From contig NZ_BMVR01000004.1 in the NCBI RefSeq assembly GCF_014650815.1, positions 124,001-188,000 on the forward strand: DNA of 64,000 bases. The letters run 5' to 3'. The notes under the pieces are model-generated. The model ran no database searches. It saw only the letters and a list, made by a program, of their open reading frames with translations, and was not told the DNA's origin. Below, piece by piece: positions 48,101-59,846 of this stretch. This DNA is from Streptomyces flavofungini. Lineage in GTDB: Bacteria > Actinomycetota > Actinomycetes > Streptomycetales > Streptomycetaceae. Position 1 is the stretch's first letter; each line of letters starts with the position of its first letter. The translations under genes and the position numbers were made by a program.

Positions 48101-50560
48101 TCACCGCCCCGTCGGCGGGGCTTCGCACGTCCGTTCCAGGAGCGCCACCGGCAGCTCCGCGAACAGCTCCGCCACGCGCGCGTGCCCGCTGAACTCCCGT
48201 CCCGGGGCGAGCAGGTCGTTCCAGCCGCCCGCGGGGAGCGGCAGGGCGGTGTCCCCCCAGCCGCCCGCCTCGGCGAGCCGCAGCGACAGCCGCGTCACGG
48301 CCACCAGTACGTCCCCGGAGCGCGCGTAGGCCAGGCAGTGCCCGGCGCCGGGCCCCGTCGCGGACAGCGGCTCGTACGTGCCCGCGCCACCGAAGAGTTC
48401 CGGCCGCCGGGCCCGCAGCCGCAGCGCCGCGACAGTCGTCGCCAGCTTCTCGGCGGACAGGTCGGCGGCACCCTCCGCCGAACCGTCCGCAGTGCCCTCG
48501 AACGCGACAGGGTGGCGGTTGTCCGGGTCCACCAGGGCCCGGTAGTCCCGCTCCGTGCCCTGGTACAGCTCGGGCACCCCGGGCATCGTCAACTGCAGCA
48601 GCGCCCCGCCGAGCACATTCGCCCGCACATGCGGAGCCAGCTCCGCCGCGAACTCCGTCACCGCGTGCAGCGGCGGCCCGCACGGCCCGGCCTCCAGGAA
48701 CGCCGTCACCGCCCCCTCGTACGCCTCGTCGGGCTCCGTCCAGCTCGTGTGCAGCCCGGCCTCCCGCACGTGCTTCAACAGCGCCTCCTGGAGCCGCTGT
48801 CCGTACGGACCGGCCTCCTCCGTAGCGCGCGCGGTGAGCGCGGACGGCGCGAAGCCCACCGCCGTCTGCCAGGCGGCCCACGCCAGTTGGGGGTCGGGCG
48901 CCCGCCTGCCGCCCGCCCGCGCGGTGCGCCGCGTCACCTCCGCGAGCAGCCCCGCCCAGCGCGCGGGCGCCTGCGAGAGCACGCTGATGGCCGCCCGCAC
49001 GTCCGCGCTGCGCTTGGAGTCGTGCGTCGTCAGGACCGTCCCCGAGTACGGCCAGTCGCGCTGCACGCGCGCGCAGTACGCGTGGAACTCCGCCACGTCC
49101 ACGGCGGGCCGCGCGGGCGAGCCGCCCACCTCGGCGGCCGACAGGAGCGGCGCGTGCCGGTAGAACGCCGTGTCCTCCACCGACTTGGCCCGCAGCGCGG
49201 CGGCCGTCTGCGCGAACCGCGCCCGGAACGCCGCGCGCGCCCCGTTCCCCGGCGCCCTGCCGAGCACGAGGTCCCGCACGACGGCCACGGACTCGGCCTC
49301 CTCGGGGACGGCGAACACCCGCTGCGCCTCCCGCGCCGCCACGGCCGTCAGGACCGTCTCGGGATCGGCGCCCCCGGTGGCGTACGGACGGTAGACCTCA
49401 AGCCGTACGAGGAGCTCCCGCAGGGCCGTCCGCAGCATCCACGGCGCGTGGTCCCGCAGCGCGGGGTCCGCCGCGCAGAGCGCGAGCGCCTCGCGCGTGA
49501 GGCGGTCGACCTCGGCGGCCAGCTCGCGCGTCACGACCTTGTACGCGGCGCGCCGCAGCGTCGCCGTCCAGTCGCCGCCGCGGTCGGCGGGCGGCGCCGC
49601 GAACCCGCGGTACTGGGCGAGGAGTTCACCGGCGCCCGCATCGTCCGTGAGGACCCCGTCGACGTGCCGCAGGGCGTCGTAGCCCGTGGTGCCCGCCACG
49701 GGCCAGGCCGCGGGCAGCCGCTCCCCGTCGGCGAGGATCTTCTCGACGACCGTCCAGCGCCCGCCGGTGGCCTCGTGCAGCCGCTGGAGGTACGCCCCGG
49801 GGTCGGCGAGACCGTCGGGGTGGTCCACGCGCAGCCCGTCCACGACGCCCTCGTGCAGGAGCCGCAGCACCGTCGCGTGCGTCGCGTCGAACACCTCCGG
49901 GTCCTCCACCCGCACGGCGACGAGTTCCGAAATGGTGAAGAACCGCCGGTAGTTGATCTCCGTGCGGGCCAGCCGCCACCAGGCGAGGCGGTACCACTGG
50001 GCGTCGAGGAGCCGGTCGAGCGGCAGTCCCTCGGTGCCCTTCCGCAGCGGGAACTCCTGATCGCGGTAGCGCAGGACGCCGTCCGCCACGCGCACGTGCT
50101 CCAGCTCGCGGCCGAGCCGATGCCCGAGCACGGGCAGCAGCACCTTGCCGCCGCCCGCCTCCCAGTCGATGTCGAACCAGCGCGCGTACGGGGACTCCGG
50201 TCCCTGGCGCAGGACCTCCCACAGCGCCCGGTTGTGCCGAGGCACCGCCGCCATGTGGTTCGGCACGATGTCCACGACCAGGCCGAGCCCCGCGGTCCGG
50301 GCCGTCCGCGCGAGCGCCCGCAGCCCGTCCTCCCCGCCCAGCTCGGCACGCACGCGCGCGTGGTCCACGACGTCGTACCCGTGCGTCGACCCGGGCACCG
50401 CCTCCAGGACCGGCGACAGATGCAGATGCGAGACCCCGAGCGAGGCCAGATACGGCACCGCCCGCGCGGCGGCCGCGAACGGGAAGCCGGGCTGTAGCTG
50501 CAGCCGGTACGTGGCGGTGGGCGGCGGCGGAACCACGGGCACAGAGCGCGCTGACGTCAT
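48101..50560 (-). CDS. treY: Maltooligosyltrehalose synthase
   Basis: An 819-residue GH13 enzyme that turns the reducing end of a maltooligosaccharide into a trehalose unit for TreZ. Family motifs: TATYRLQLQPGFPFAAA at the start of the barrel, LVVDIVPNHMAAVP, VVDGLRVDHPDGLADP with the nucleophile Asp, WTVVEKILADGE with the acid Glu, and LTTHDSKRSADVRA with the third Asp. The ATG at 50560 gives the standard N terminus. An in-frame open stretch continues to 52069 but is antisense to the MFS gene and is not part of treY. Confidence 0.95.
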   Translation of the reverse strand: MTSARSVPVVPPPPTATYRLQLQPGFPFAAAARAVPYLASLGVSHLHLSPVLEAVPGSTHGYDVVDHARVRAELGGEDGLRALARTARTAGLGLVVDIVPNHMAAVPRHNRALWEVLRQGPESPYARWFDIDWEAGGGKVLLPVLGHRLGRELEHVRVADGVLRYRDQEFPLRKGTEGLPLDRLLDAQWYRLAWWRLARTEINYRRFFTISELVAVRVEDPEVFDATHATVLRLLHEGVVDGLRVDHPDGLADPGAYLQRLHEATGGRWTVVEKILADGERLPAAWPVAGTTGYDALRHVDGVLTDDAGAGELLAQYRGFAAPPADRGGDWTATLRRAAYKVVTRELAAEVDRLTREALALCAADPALRDHAPWMLRTALRELLVRLEVYRPYATGGADPETVLTAVAAREAQRVFAVPEEAESVAVVRDLVLGRAPGNGARAAFRARFAQTAAALRAKSVEDTAFYRHAPLLSAAEVGGSPARPAVDVAEFHAYCARVQRDWPYSGTVLTTHDSKRSADVRAAISVLSQAPARWAGLLAEVTRRTARAGGRRAPDPQLAWAAWQTAVGFAPSALTARATEEAGPYGQRLQEALLKHVREAGLHTSWTEPDEAYEGAVTAFLEAGPCGPPLHAVTEFAAELAPHVRANVLGGALLQLTMPGVPELYQGTERDYRALVDPDNRHPVAFEGTADGSAEGAADLSAEKLATTVAALRLRARRPELFGGAGTYEPLSATGPGAGHCLAYARSGDVLVAVTRLSLRLAEAGGWGDTALPLPAGGWNDLLAPGREFSGHARVAELFAELPVALLERTCEAPPTGR

Positions 50561-50641
50561 GCGAACGTACGTACCCGCCCCACCGCCTTTCGTGCCTTCG
50601 ACGCATGCGCGCTCGCGCGGGACCGCCGTTAGCGTCCAACG

Positions 50642-52076
50642 ATGGCCGAAAGGGACACCGATACCAGCGCCGCTCCCACCCCGACCGCTCCTGCCCGCAC
50701 CGTTCCCGCTCCCACCGCTCCCGCCCCCCGAGCCACCCGCGACGCCTACCGGCAGGTGCTCGCCGTCACCGGGGCCACGCTCCCGGTGGTGTCGTTCCTG
50801 GGGCGGCTGCCCGTGGCGGTGATCCAGTTCGGGAGTGTGCTGCTGGTGAGCCGGACCAGTGGGTCGATCGCCACCGGGGGCGCCGTCGCGTGCGCCCTGG
50901 CGCTCGGGCAGGTGGCCGCGGGGCCGTTCGTCGGACGGCTCGCGGACCGGCGGGGGCAGCGGCCCGTGGTGCTCGCGTTCGCGGCGCTCAACGCCCTCTG
51001 TGTGGCCGCGTACACGCTCGGCGCGCTCCTGGGGCTGCCCACCCCCGCGCTGCTCCTCCTGGGCGTCCTGGCGGGTGCCAGCGTGCCCGGGATCGGGCCG
51101 CTCGCCCGGGCCCGGGTGGTGCGGCTCGTCCGGAACGGGGGCGGGGACGCGCGGCTCGTCGGCACCGCGCTGTCCCTGGAGTCCACGATGGACGAGCTGT
51201 CCTTCGTCCTCGGCCCGGCCCTCGTGGGCCTCGCCGCCCTGGCGGGCCACCCCGCGTACGCGTTCGGCGTCGCGGCCGTCCTGGTCGCGGGCTGCGGCAC
51301 GGGCTTCGCGCTGTACCCGACGGCCCGCGCGGTGCGGCCGGGCGGGCCGACCGCGCGGAGCGGGCCCGGAGGGCGCCCGCCGCTGCCGCGCGAGGTGTAC
51401 GTCGTCCGGGTCGGCCTGGTTTTCCTGGGCGTGCTGCTCGGCGCCTGCGGTGCCGGGATCACCGCGCTCACCGAGGAGTTGGGCGCGTCCGGGCAGGCGG
51501 GCCTGGTCTATGCCGCGATGGGCGTGATGAGCGCCGTCACCGGGCTCGCCACGGCCGCGCTGCCGGAGCGGTTCGGGCTGCACGCGCGCTGGCGGGTCGC
51601 GACGGCCGCCGCGGCGCTGCTCTCGCTGCCGCTGGTGTGGACGCACAGCATGGCGGCCCTGTACGCCGTCGTGACCGTCTTCGGCGCCGTCTACGCCCCG
51701 AACCTCATCACCGGCTTCGCCCTCACCGAACGCTCCGTGCCCCAGGCGCGGCTCGCCGAGGGCATGACGTTCGCGGCGAGCGCCTTCGTCGGTGGCCAGG
51801 CCGTCACGCTCGCAGTGGCCGGACGCCTCGCCGAGACGCACGGGGCGGGCGCCGCGTTCGCACTCGGCAGCGCGGCGGCGGCGGTGGCCTTCGCGGTGGC
51901 GCTGCTCGCCCGCCCGGGGAGGGGCGACGCCGACGGGCACGCGCGCGCAGGCGAGGGCCACGTGCGCGTACCGGACGTCGCCACCCCCACGAAGGAAGCC
52001 CCCCGCCCGCCGGACGGCACCCACACCCCGGACTGCACCGTCACCCCGGACGGCACCGTCACGCCGCACGGCACCC

Positions 52077-52102
<26 letters not shown>
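50642..52102 (+). CDS. MFS transporter
   Basis: A 486-residue major-facilitator protein with about 12 membrane helices. The loop motif after helix 2 reads VGRLADRRGQRPVVL, the MFS signature. The cytoplasmic N terminus (about 30 residues) is Pro/Ala/Thr-rich and the last 50 residues carry hexapeptide repeats. Substrate unknown; efflux is likely. The ATG at 50642 lacks a ribosome-binding site; TAGCGT lies 6 nt before it, so the transcript may be leaderless. The end overlaps glgX on the other strand by 26 bp. Confidence 0.92.
52012..52083 (+). repeat. Four 18-bp tandem repeats at the end of the MFS gene
   Basis: Four units of GGACGGCACCGTCACCCC type encode Asp-Gly-Thr-x-Thr-Pro hexapeptides in the C-terminal tail. 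The array reaches the glgX stop (52077), so its expansion may have created the 26-bp overlap. Confidence 0.8.
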
Positions 52103-54185
<2,083 letters not shown>

Positions 54186-54346
54186 GCCTATGACTCTTCC
54201 ACGACCACCCCCGTCGCATGACTGGAGTTTGCTCAGACTCTGCCCGAAAGTGGGGCAACCGCACGGGAGTTGAGTCCGTCTAACCGTCTGACCACATACT
54301 CGACATGCCCAAAAAATCGGGCTGTACGAGCAGATAGGGGGAGGAT
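54186..54346. promoter_or_regulatory. Divergent spacer between glgX and an exported protein gene
   Basis: A 161-bp region. It holds an 8-bp direct repeat (CCGTCTAA / CCGTCTGA, 54275-54290) and TTGAGT with a CATACT-like box 19 nt later, which could be the rightward promoter. GGGGGAGG precedes the ATG at 54347. No gene seen. Confidence 0.35.
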
Positions 54347-55141
54347 ATGGGCGAACTAGTCAGACGTCATCTGGGGAAGGTCGTGGCGGGCGGCGCGCTT
54401 GCCGTCGTCGCGACCGCCGCGATGGTCGTCGTCACGCTGCCCGAGGGGGCGGGAGCGGGAGACAGGGGGGACCGCAGCACCGCGGCGGGTTCGGCGCGCC
54501 AGGACGCGATCGCGCCCGACGGAGTCGTCGAGGACGCGCCCGAGGAGGGCGACAAGGGCATAGGCAGCGACCCGCTGACCGACGCCGAGACGCAGCGCGC
54601 CGAGAAGGCGGCGCTGGACAGCAACGGCCTGCGGTCCAGCGCGCGGGACGTGGAGGGCGACCGGGGGCCGCAGCGGCTCTCCACGAACCTCGCCGAGAAC
54701 GACCCGGCCGAGGGCGGCGACGCCGCGCGCCGGGCGCAGATCGTCTACTACGACTACAAGAAGGACGCGGCCATCACCAAGACGGTCAATCTGGAGACCG
54801 GCAAGGTGGAGTCCTCGAACACCGCGCAGAACGTGCAGCCGCCGCCCACCAAGGACGAGCTGAACGAGGCCACCCAACTGCTGATCGCCGACCCGCTCGG
54901 CAAGGGCCTGAAGCAGGACTACAAGAAGGCCACCGGCAAGGACCTCACCGGCCCCGGCGACCTGGAACTGAGCGGCTTCATCTTCAGCAAGCAGACGAAC
55001 CTGCGCATCCCCTCGGAGCTGTCCGAGTGCGGCAAGCACCGGTGCTTCCAGGTCGTCGCGAAGGTCAAGCGCGGCCCGTGGATCGACACCCGCTCGTTCG
55101 TGGTGGACCTCAGCGCGCGTGACGTGGGCCGCCTGGGCTGA
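54347..55141 (+). CDS. Exported or membrane-anchored protein of unknown function, neighbour of the amine-oxidase-like gene
   Basis: A 264-residue protein. A hydrophobic segment at about 13-32 (AGGALAVVATAAMVVVTLP) after a basic start looks like a signal peptide or anchor. The mature part is charged: an acidic disordered stretch (residues 45-115), then a folded region (AQIVYYDYKKDAAITKTVN, later IPSELSECGKHRCFQVVAKV). It could correspond to the small N-terminal domain of copper amine oxidases, which the next gene lacks, but I cannot show this. The ATG follows GGGGGAGGAT. The next gene starts 84 bp downstream and is probably co-transcribed. Confidence 0.78.
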   Translation: MGELVRRHLGKVVAGGALAVVATAAMVVVTLPEGAGAGDRGDRSTAAGSARQDAIAPDGVVEDAPEEGDKGIGSDPLTDAETQRAEKAALDSNGLRSSARDVEGDRGPQRLSTNLAENDPAEGGDAARRAQIVYYDYKKDAAITKTVNLETGKVESSNTAQNVQPPPTKDELNEATQLLIADPLGKGLKQDYKKATGKDLTGPGDLELSGFIFSKQTNLRIPSELSECGKHRCFQVVAKVKRGPWIDTRSFVVDLSARDVGRLG

Positions 55142-55225
55142 GCAGCCCGGCAGGCCACGGCCCGCCTCCGCCGGCCGGCGGGGCAGGGCACCCACACACT
55201 CTCCTCCTGAAGGAGTCATTTCCGT

Positions 55226-56551
55226 ATGGACGCCTCTCACGGCAACAGACTTTCGCGCGCCCGCAGGAGGGCCGGCACGGTCCTCGCGGTCTCCGCGCTG
55301 ATCGGGGCCGGCCTCGCCGCCGCGGGCCCCGCGGGACCGGCGGCCGCCGCTCCCAAGGCCCCCGCGGCCGCGGCCGACTGCAGCGCCGCCTACAAGATCG
55401 AGCAGACCGTCGACGGCGGTACGACCTGGCGGATGTGCTGGCACTACAACACGTACTCCGGGCTGATCCTCGACAAGATCAGCTACCAGCCCAAGGGCGA
55501 GCCCAAGCCCATACCGGTCCTCACCAGCGCCCGCCTCGCGCAGATCCACGTGCCCTACGACGACGGCGACGCCGAGTTCCAGGATGTCACGGACACCGAC
55601 TTCGGCCAGGCCCTGCAGCCCCTCCAGGCCGGTGAGTGCCCCGGCGGCACCATCAAGACCGTGAAGGTGCCCGACCGGGGCAACGTCAAGGGCCTGTGCA
55701 CCACCACGCGCGCGCGTGGGCACGCGTACCGCCTCACCCACGACCAGTCCACCGGCGGCAACGGCAAGGTCTACACCGCCCAGGGCAAGGACCTGCTGGT
55801 CTACACCGTCAACAAGGCCTCCTGGTACGAGTACATCACCGAGTGGCGCTTCTCCTCGGACGGCACCATCACCTCCAACGTGGGCGCGACCGGCAGCCTC
55901 TCGCCGTTCGACTTCGACGGCGGCGACGGCCGCGGCTGGCCCATCGGCAAGGGCGACCAGGCCAAGGCCGAGAGCCACTCGCACAACGTCTTCTGGCGGC
56001 TGAACTTCGGCCTCGACGGCTCCCCGAAGGCCAAGGTCGAGCAGTACGACTCCAAGGTCACCCCGTCGGCCAACGGCGGCAGCCCGACCACGAAGACCAC
56101 CCGCACGCCCGTCACCAAGGAACTCACCGGCGACCGCAAGGACATGCGCTGGTGGCGCGTGGTGAGCGCCACGGGCAAGAACAAGGACAAGCACCCGCGT
56201 TCGTACGAGATCGTGCCCGGGGCCAGCAACAAGCACATCGGACGGCCCTACACCAAGCACGACGTGTACTTCACCGAGTACAAGAAGTGCGAGCAGTACG
56301 CGAGCGCCAACATAGGGTGCCCGAACGGCTACCCCAAGAGCGTCGACAAGTGGTCGAACGGCGAGACCCTCAAGCACCCCATCACCTGGGTCAACATCGG
56401 CTTCCACCACATCGCGCGGGACGAGGACCAGCAGCCCATGCCGGTCCACTGGCAGGGCTTCGCGCTGGCCCCGCGCGACGTCACGGCCATGAACCCGCTC
56501 ACCCCGCAGGATCTCGCGGGCCACAACGGACAGATCCCGATCGGCAATTGA
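55226..56551 (+). CDS. Secreted, divergent copper-amine-oxidase-like protein
   Basis: A 441-residue secreted protein. The N terminus is a signal peptide (basic residues, then VLAVSALIGAGLAAAG, Ala-rich cleavage site near 42). The mature part follows the copper amine oxidase catalytic domain: IHVPYDDGD, WYEYITEWRFSSDG (Tyr201 at the topaquinone position, but Trp replaces the usual Asn before it), ESHSHNVFWRLNFGLDG (HxH copper ligands at 251 and 253), and GFHHIARDEDQQPMP (third copper His). The base Asp of FDAGE appears as LQAGE (Gln). It lacks the extra N-terminal domains. Oxidase activity is therefore uncertain. The ATG follows GAAGGAGTCATTTCCGT. Confidence 0.85.
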   Translation: MDASHGNRLSRARRRAGTVLAVSALIGAGLAAAGPAGPAAAAPKAPAAAADCSAAYKIEQTVDGGTTWRMCWHYNTYSGLILDKISYQPKGEPKPIPVLTSARLAQIHVPYDDGDAEFQDVTDTDFGQALQPLQAGECPGGTIKTVKVPDRGNVKGLCTTTRARGHAYRLTHDQSTGGNGKVYTAQGKDLLVYTVNKASWYEYITEWRFSSDGTITSNVGATGSLSPFDFDGGDGRGWPIGKGDQAKAESHSHNVFWRLNFGLDGSPKAKVEQYDSKVTPSANGGSPTTKTTRTPVTKELTGDRKDMRWWRVVSATGKNKDKHPRSYEIVPGASNKHIGRPYTKHDVYFTEYKKCEQYASANIGCPNGYPKSVDKWSNGETLKHPITWVNIGFHHIARDEDQQPMPVHWQGFALAPRDVTAMNPLTPQDLAGHNGQIPIGN

Positions 56552-56656
56552 GGAAAGTGCCCGCTCCATCCGGCTGCACCGCCCACCGCTCCCGGAGTAC
56601 CCTTCCTTGATCGTTGACTGGGGGAGAGTCCGGGGGGAGCGGAAGGCGGTGCGTGG

Positions 56657-57898
56657 GTGAGCTCGGGTGGGCGGGAACTGCCCCCTGGTGACGAGGGTCA
56701 CGAGGAGGGCTCCGCCAATGTCCCGCCGTCGGCCGTGTCCTTGGCACGGCCGGTGGACATGGCATCGCAGATCGGCCCCGAGCTGGACTGGGGCGCCGAC
56801 GCCTGGCGCGAGGTGCGCACGCGCGCGCAGCGGGCCGGGCGGGCCTACATCTGGCTGAACCTGGTGGAGCAGCGGCTGCGCGCGGTCGTGGCCGCTGTTC
56901 TGCGCCCCGTCTACGAACCCGTGCACGCCGACGACTGGGTCGTCGCCGCGGCCGGCCCGGCCGGGCAGGAGTGGGTGCAGCGGGCCGTCGCCGTGCGCGA
57001 GGTGAGCCGCCGCAAGGGCTATCTCCTCGACCCGGCCGACGACAACGTCCTGAGCTTCCTGACGCTGCCGCAGCTGCGGGAGCTCATGGTCCAGCACTGG
57101 CCGTGCTTCGAGCCCTACCTGGACGACCGGCGCGAGGTCGAACTCGCCCTGGACGAACTCGAGGTCAGCCGCAACGTCGTCTCCCGCAACCGGGCCCTGT
57201 CCCCGACCGTCCTGGCCCAGGCCGAGCGCGCCTCGGCCCGGCTCCTGGAGATCCTCGGCGCGGGCTCCGACACGCCCTCCGCGCGGCGCCTGCCCGTCGA
57301 CGCCGTCGAGGAACTGGTCGGCGACCGGTACGCCGACGTGGTCGGGGTGCACACCGACCGGGTACGCCTCCTTCGCCAGTTCCCCGCCGAGGACCTGTTC
57401 GGCGAGGCCCGGCGCGTCGACGCCATCGGGATAGGCCTGAATCTGCTGGTCCAGAACTTCTCCGGGCGGCGTCTGGTGCGCCTCGCCGAGTCCGGCTGCC
57501 GGGTGCGGCTGCTGTTCCTGAACCCCGCGAGCAGCGCCGTCAAACGGCGCGAGCGGGAACTCGGACTCAAACGGGGTGAGCTCAGCCGCTCCGTCGAGAC
57601 CAACATCCTGCACATGCGACGGGTGCGGTCCCGGCTGCGGGACCCCGGCGCCTTCGAGATCCAGGTCTTCGACGAGACCCCCCGCTTCACCGCCTACCTC
57701 GTCGACGGCGACGGCGCCGACGGCATCGCCGTCGTCCAGTCCTATCTGCGCCGCACCCGCGGCATGGAGGTGCCCGTGTTCGTGCTGCGCGGGGGCGGCC
57801 GGGTCGTGAAACCGGGCGACCACGGGGAGCACGGGCTCTTCGCGACGTACCGGGAGGAGTTCGAGACGGCGTGGGCGGACTCGCGGCCGGTGTCGTGA
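56657..57898 (+). CDS. SAV2148-type HEPN domain protein
   Basis: A 413-residue cytoplasmic protein matching the Streptomyces SAV2148 family as I recall it. The N-terminal half is helical (AWREVRTRAQRAGRAYIWLN, LFQ-like helices) and is classed as HEPN; the region ELEVSRNVVSRNRALSPTVL holds the Arg-rich helix. The C-terminal half is alpha/beta (RLVRLAESGCRVRLLFLNPA, FEIQVFDETPRFTAYLVDG) and resembles a phospholipase D-like or nucleotide-binding fold. HEPN domains are often RNases, but I see no clean R-x4-6-H motif. The GTG at 56657 follows GGAGCGGAAGG. Confidence 0.85.
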   Translation: MSSGGRELPPGDEGHEEGSANVPPSAVSLARPVDMASQIGPELDWGADAWREVRTRAQRAGRAYIWLNLVEQRLRAVVAAVLRPVYEPVHADDWVVAAAGPAGQEWVQRAVAVREVSRRKGYLLDPADDNVLSFLTLPQLRELMVQHWPCFEPYLDDRREVELALDELEVSRNVVSRNRALSPTVLAQAERASARLLEILGAGSDTPSARRLPVDAVEELVGDRYADVVGVHTDRVRLLRQFPAEDLFGEARRVDAIGIGLNLLVQNFSGRRLVRLAESGCRVRLLFLNPASSAVKRRERELGLKRGELSRSVETNILHMRRVRSRLRDPGAFEIQVFDETPRFTAYLVDGDGADGIAVVQSYLRRTRGMEVPVFVLRGGGRVVKPGDHGEHGLFATYREEFETAWADSRPVS

Positions 57899-58045
57899 GA
57901 GGGCCGCGCCGGGCCGGGTGCGGGCCGGGTGCGGGGCTGCGCGCCGGGCCGGGCGGGGACAAGCGGAATCCGGCCATCTGATTGTCAGTGGCGCATGGGA
58001 TCGTGGGGACCACTGGGGGAAAGCACCACGACGAAGGGGGCGGCC

Positions 58046-58768
58046 ATGGGCTGGCACCAGGAGCTGCTGATCGGCTTCGACCTGGAGACGACGGGCACGG
58101 ATCCGCGCGAGGCGCGCATCGTCACGGGGGCGGTGATCGAGGTCAGGGCCGGGCAGGAGCTGGGCCGCCGGGAGTGGCTCGCCGACCCCGGCGTGCCGAT
58201 CCCGCAGGACGCGGTTGCCGTGCACGGGATCACCGACGAGAAGGCCGCTGCCGAGGGGCGGCCCGGGGCGGAGGTCGCCGACGCGATAGCCGCGGTCCTG
58301 GTGTCGTACTGGCAGTCCGGTGTGCCCGTCGTCGCCTACAACGCCGCGTTCGATTTGAGCCTGCTCGCCGCAGAGCTGCGGCGGCACGGGCTTCCGTCTT
58401 TGCGGGACCGGCTCGGCGGGGCGGAGCCCGGCCCCGTCGTCGACCCGTACACCATCGACCGGTCCGTCGACCGCTATCGGCGCGGAAAGCGCAACCTCGC
58501 CGCGGTCTGCACCGAGTACGGCGTCGTCCTGGAGTCGGCCCACGACGCCTCCGCCGACGCCCTCGCCGCCGCCCGCCTCGCCCACGCCCTCGCCACCCGC
58601 CACCCCAAGGTCGCCGACCTCGGCGCCGCCGCACTCCACCGCCAGCAGGTCCGCTGGTACGCCGAGTGGGCGGCCGACTTCCAGGCCTTCTTGCGCCGCA
58701 AAGGGGACGCTGCCGCTGTGGTGGACGGGACGTGGCCCCTGCGCGAGGACGCGGACGCGACGGTCTGA
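58046..58768 (+). CDS. DnaQ-like 3'-5' exonuclease (DEDD family)
   Basis: A 240-residue exonuclease with the fold of the DNA polymerase III epsilon subunit. The metal-binding acids are in IGFDLETTGTDP (DxE), VVAYNAAFDLSLL (Asp) and SAHDASADALAAARLA (HxAxxD, the DEDDh type). It would trim DNA or RNA 3' ends. It is a stand-alone exonuclease without a polymerase or helicase part. The ATG at 58046 follows AAGGGGGCGGCC; an upstream in-frame start is not conserved in character. Confidence 0.93.
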   Translation: MGWHQELLIGFDLETTGTDPREARIVTGAVIEVRAGQELGRREWLADPGVPIPQDAVAVHGITDEKAAAEGRPGAEVADAIAAVLVSYWQSGVPVVAYNAAFDLSLLAAELRRHGLPSLRDRLGGAEPGPVVDPYTIDRSVDRYRRGKRNLAAVCTEYGVVLESAHDASADALAAARLAHALATRHPKVADLGAAALHRQQVRWYAEWAADFQAFLRRKGDAAAVVDGTWPLREDADATV

Positions 58769-58794
58769 CCCGGCGAGGCTCCCCCCGGGGTCTT

Positions 58795-58818
58795 GGGGCA
58801 GGCAGTGCCGACTGCCCC
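58795..58818. terminator. Hairpin between convergent exonuclease and APH-fold genes
   Basis: GGGGCAG and CTGCCCC are perfect arms around a 10-nt loop; an alternative inner stem GGCAGT/ACTGCC is also possible. It lies in the 103-bp gap between convergent genes. Confidence 0.55.
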
Positions 58819-58871
58819 GGCCAGACGCATAGTTGGGGCGAGTGGGTGGGGAGAAAGCCCGTCCCGCCCGG

Positions 58872-59738
58872 TCAGAACGGGTGCCAGCGGACCGTGGGGT
58901 CCCCGTCCCGCAGAGACGCCACGCGGCGGCGGAATTCGGCCAACGCCCGAGGGTTGGCCGGAGCGTGCTGCGCGACCCACGCGCAACTCGCCGTCTCCCG
59001 CGCCCCACGCAGCACGGAACAGCCCTCCCACTCCCGCACGTCCCACCCGTAGCCGCGCGTGAACGCGTCGTAGGCCTCGGCCCCGAGCCCGTACCGGTCC
59101 CGGGAGAGGGCCATCACGACGAGGTCGTGCTCGCGGAGGTCGGAGGAGAACGTCTCGAGGTCGACGAGGACGGGCCCGTCGGGGCCGACGAGGACGTTGC
59201 GCGGCAGCGCGTCCCCGTGCAGGGGCCCGGGGGTGAGGTGCGGGACGAGCGGGACGACGGCCGCCGCGAACCCGTCCCGCCGCGCCCGCAGATACTCCGC
59301 GTCCTCCGCGTCGATGGAGTCCCCGGCGAGCCGCAGCCACCGCTCCACACCGCCGAGCAGCTCACGCCGGGGCAGCCGGAAGGAGGGGGAGGGCAGGGCG
59401 TGCACGAGGCGGAGCAGCTCGGCGAGGTCGGCGGGTCCGGCGGGGCGGACGGCCTCGGGGAGCCGGTGCCAGAGGGTCAGGGGGTGTCCGGAGGCGAACC
59501 AGGGCTTGGGCTCGGCGGCCCGCACGGCCGGCACCCCGGACGCCCGCAGCCACTCGGCGACAGCCAGCTCGCGCCGCGCCCGGTCGAGCAGCTCCGGCGC
59601 GTCCCGGCCGACCTTCACGACGAGGTCGCCCACGGCGAACACCGCGTTCTCGCCGAGGGCGATCAGCTCGGCGTGGCCGCGGGCGCCCCCCGCGAGCCCC
59701 GCGGAGTTCAGTACGTCCCGTGCCCGTGCTTCGTCCAT
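58872..59738 (-). CDS. Aminoglycoside phosphotransferase-fold kinase
   Basis: A 288-residue small-molecule kinase fold. The Brenner motif LHGDALPRNVLV (HGDxxxxN) and metal-binding LVDLETFSSD are intact, with a lysine in VGDLVVKVGRD. The family phosphorylates antibiotics or cellular metabolites; the substrate is unknown and resistance cannot be claimed. The ATG at 59738 follows GGGAGGCAAAGGC, an ideal ribosome-binding site; an upstream in-frame start is less likely. The gene is divergent from the sugar ABC operon. Confidence 0.9.
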   Translation of the reverse strand: MDEARARDVLNSAGLAGGARGHAELIALGENAVFAVGDLVVKVGRDAPELLDRARRELAVAEWLRASGVPAVRAAEPKPWFASGHPLTLWHRLPEAVRPAGPADLAELLRLVHALPSPSFRLPRRELLGGVERWLRLAGDSIDAEDAEYLRARRDGFAAAVVPLVPHLTPGPLHGDALPRNVLVGPDGPVLVDLETFSSDLREHDLVVMALSRDRYGLGAEAYDAFTRGYGWDVREWEGCSVLRGARETASCAWVAQHAPANPRALAEFRRRVASLRDGDPTVRWHPF

Positions 59739-59846
59739 GCCTTTGCCTCCCGCACCCGGTGCCTCACCCGCGGCCGGTGTGCTCCAGCCGCCGCGCAAGT
59801 CTCGCATTCGCACAGGCCAGACCGGACTTCCGGCGTGCGCGGTCGC

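Noticed and set aside
50561..52069. Upstream in-frame extension of treY to 1322 codons.
   Set aside because: The extension is antisense to the MFS gene and has low-complexity, charged composition. The TreY family start is at 50560.
54356..59008. A 1550-codon open frame on the minus strand.
   Set aside because: It is antisense to four well-supported plus-strand genes and carries no recognisable domain. Long empty frames are common in such GC-rich DNA.
58872..59738. An aminoglycoside-resistance gene.
   Set aside because: The fold motifs are present, but they are shared by many metabolite kinases and nothing in the context indicates an antibiotic.
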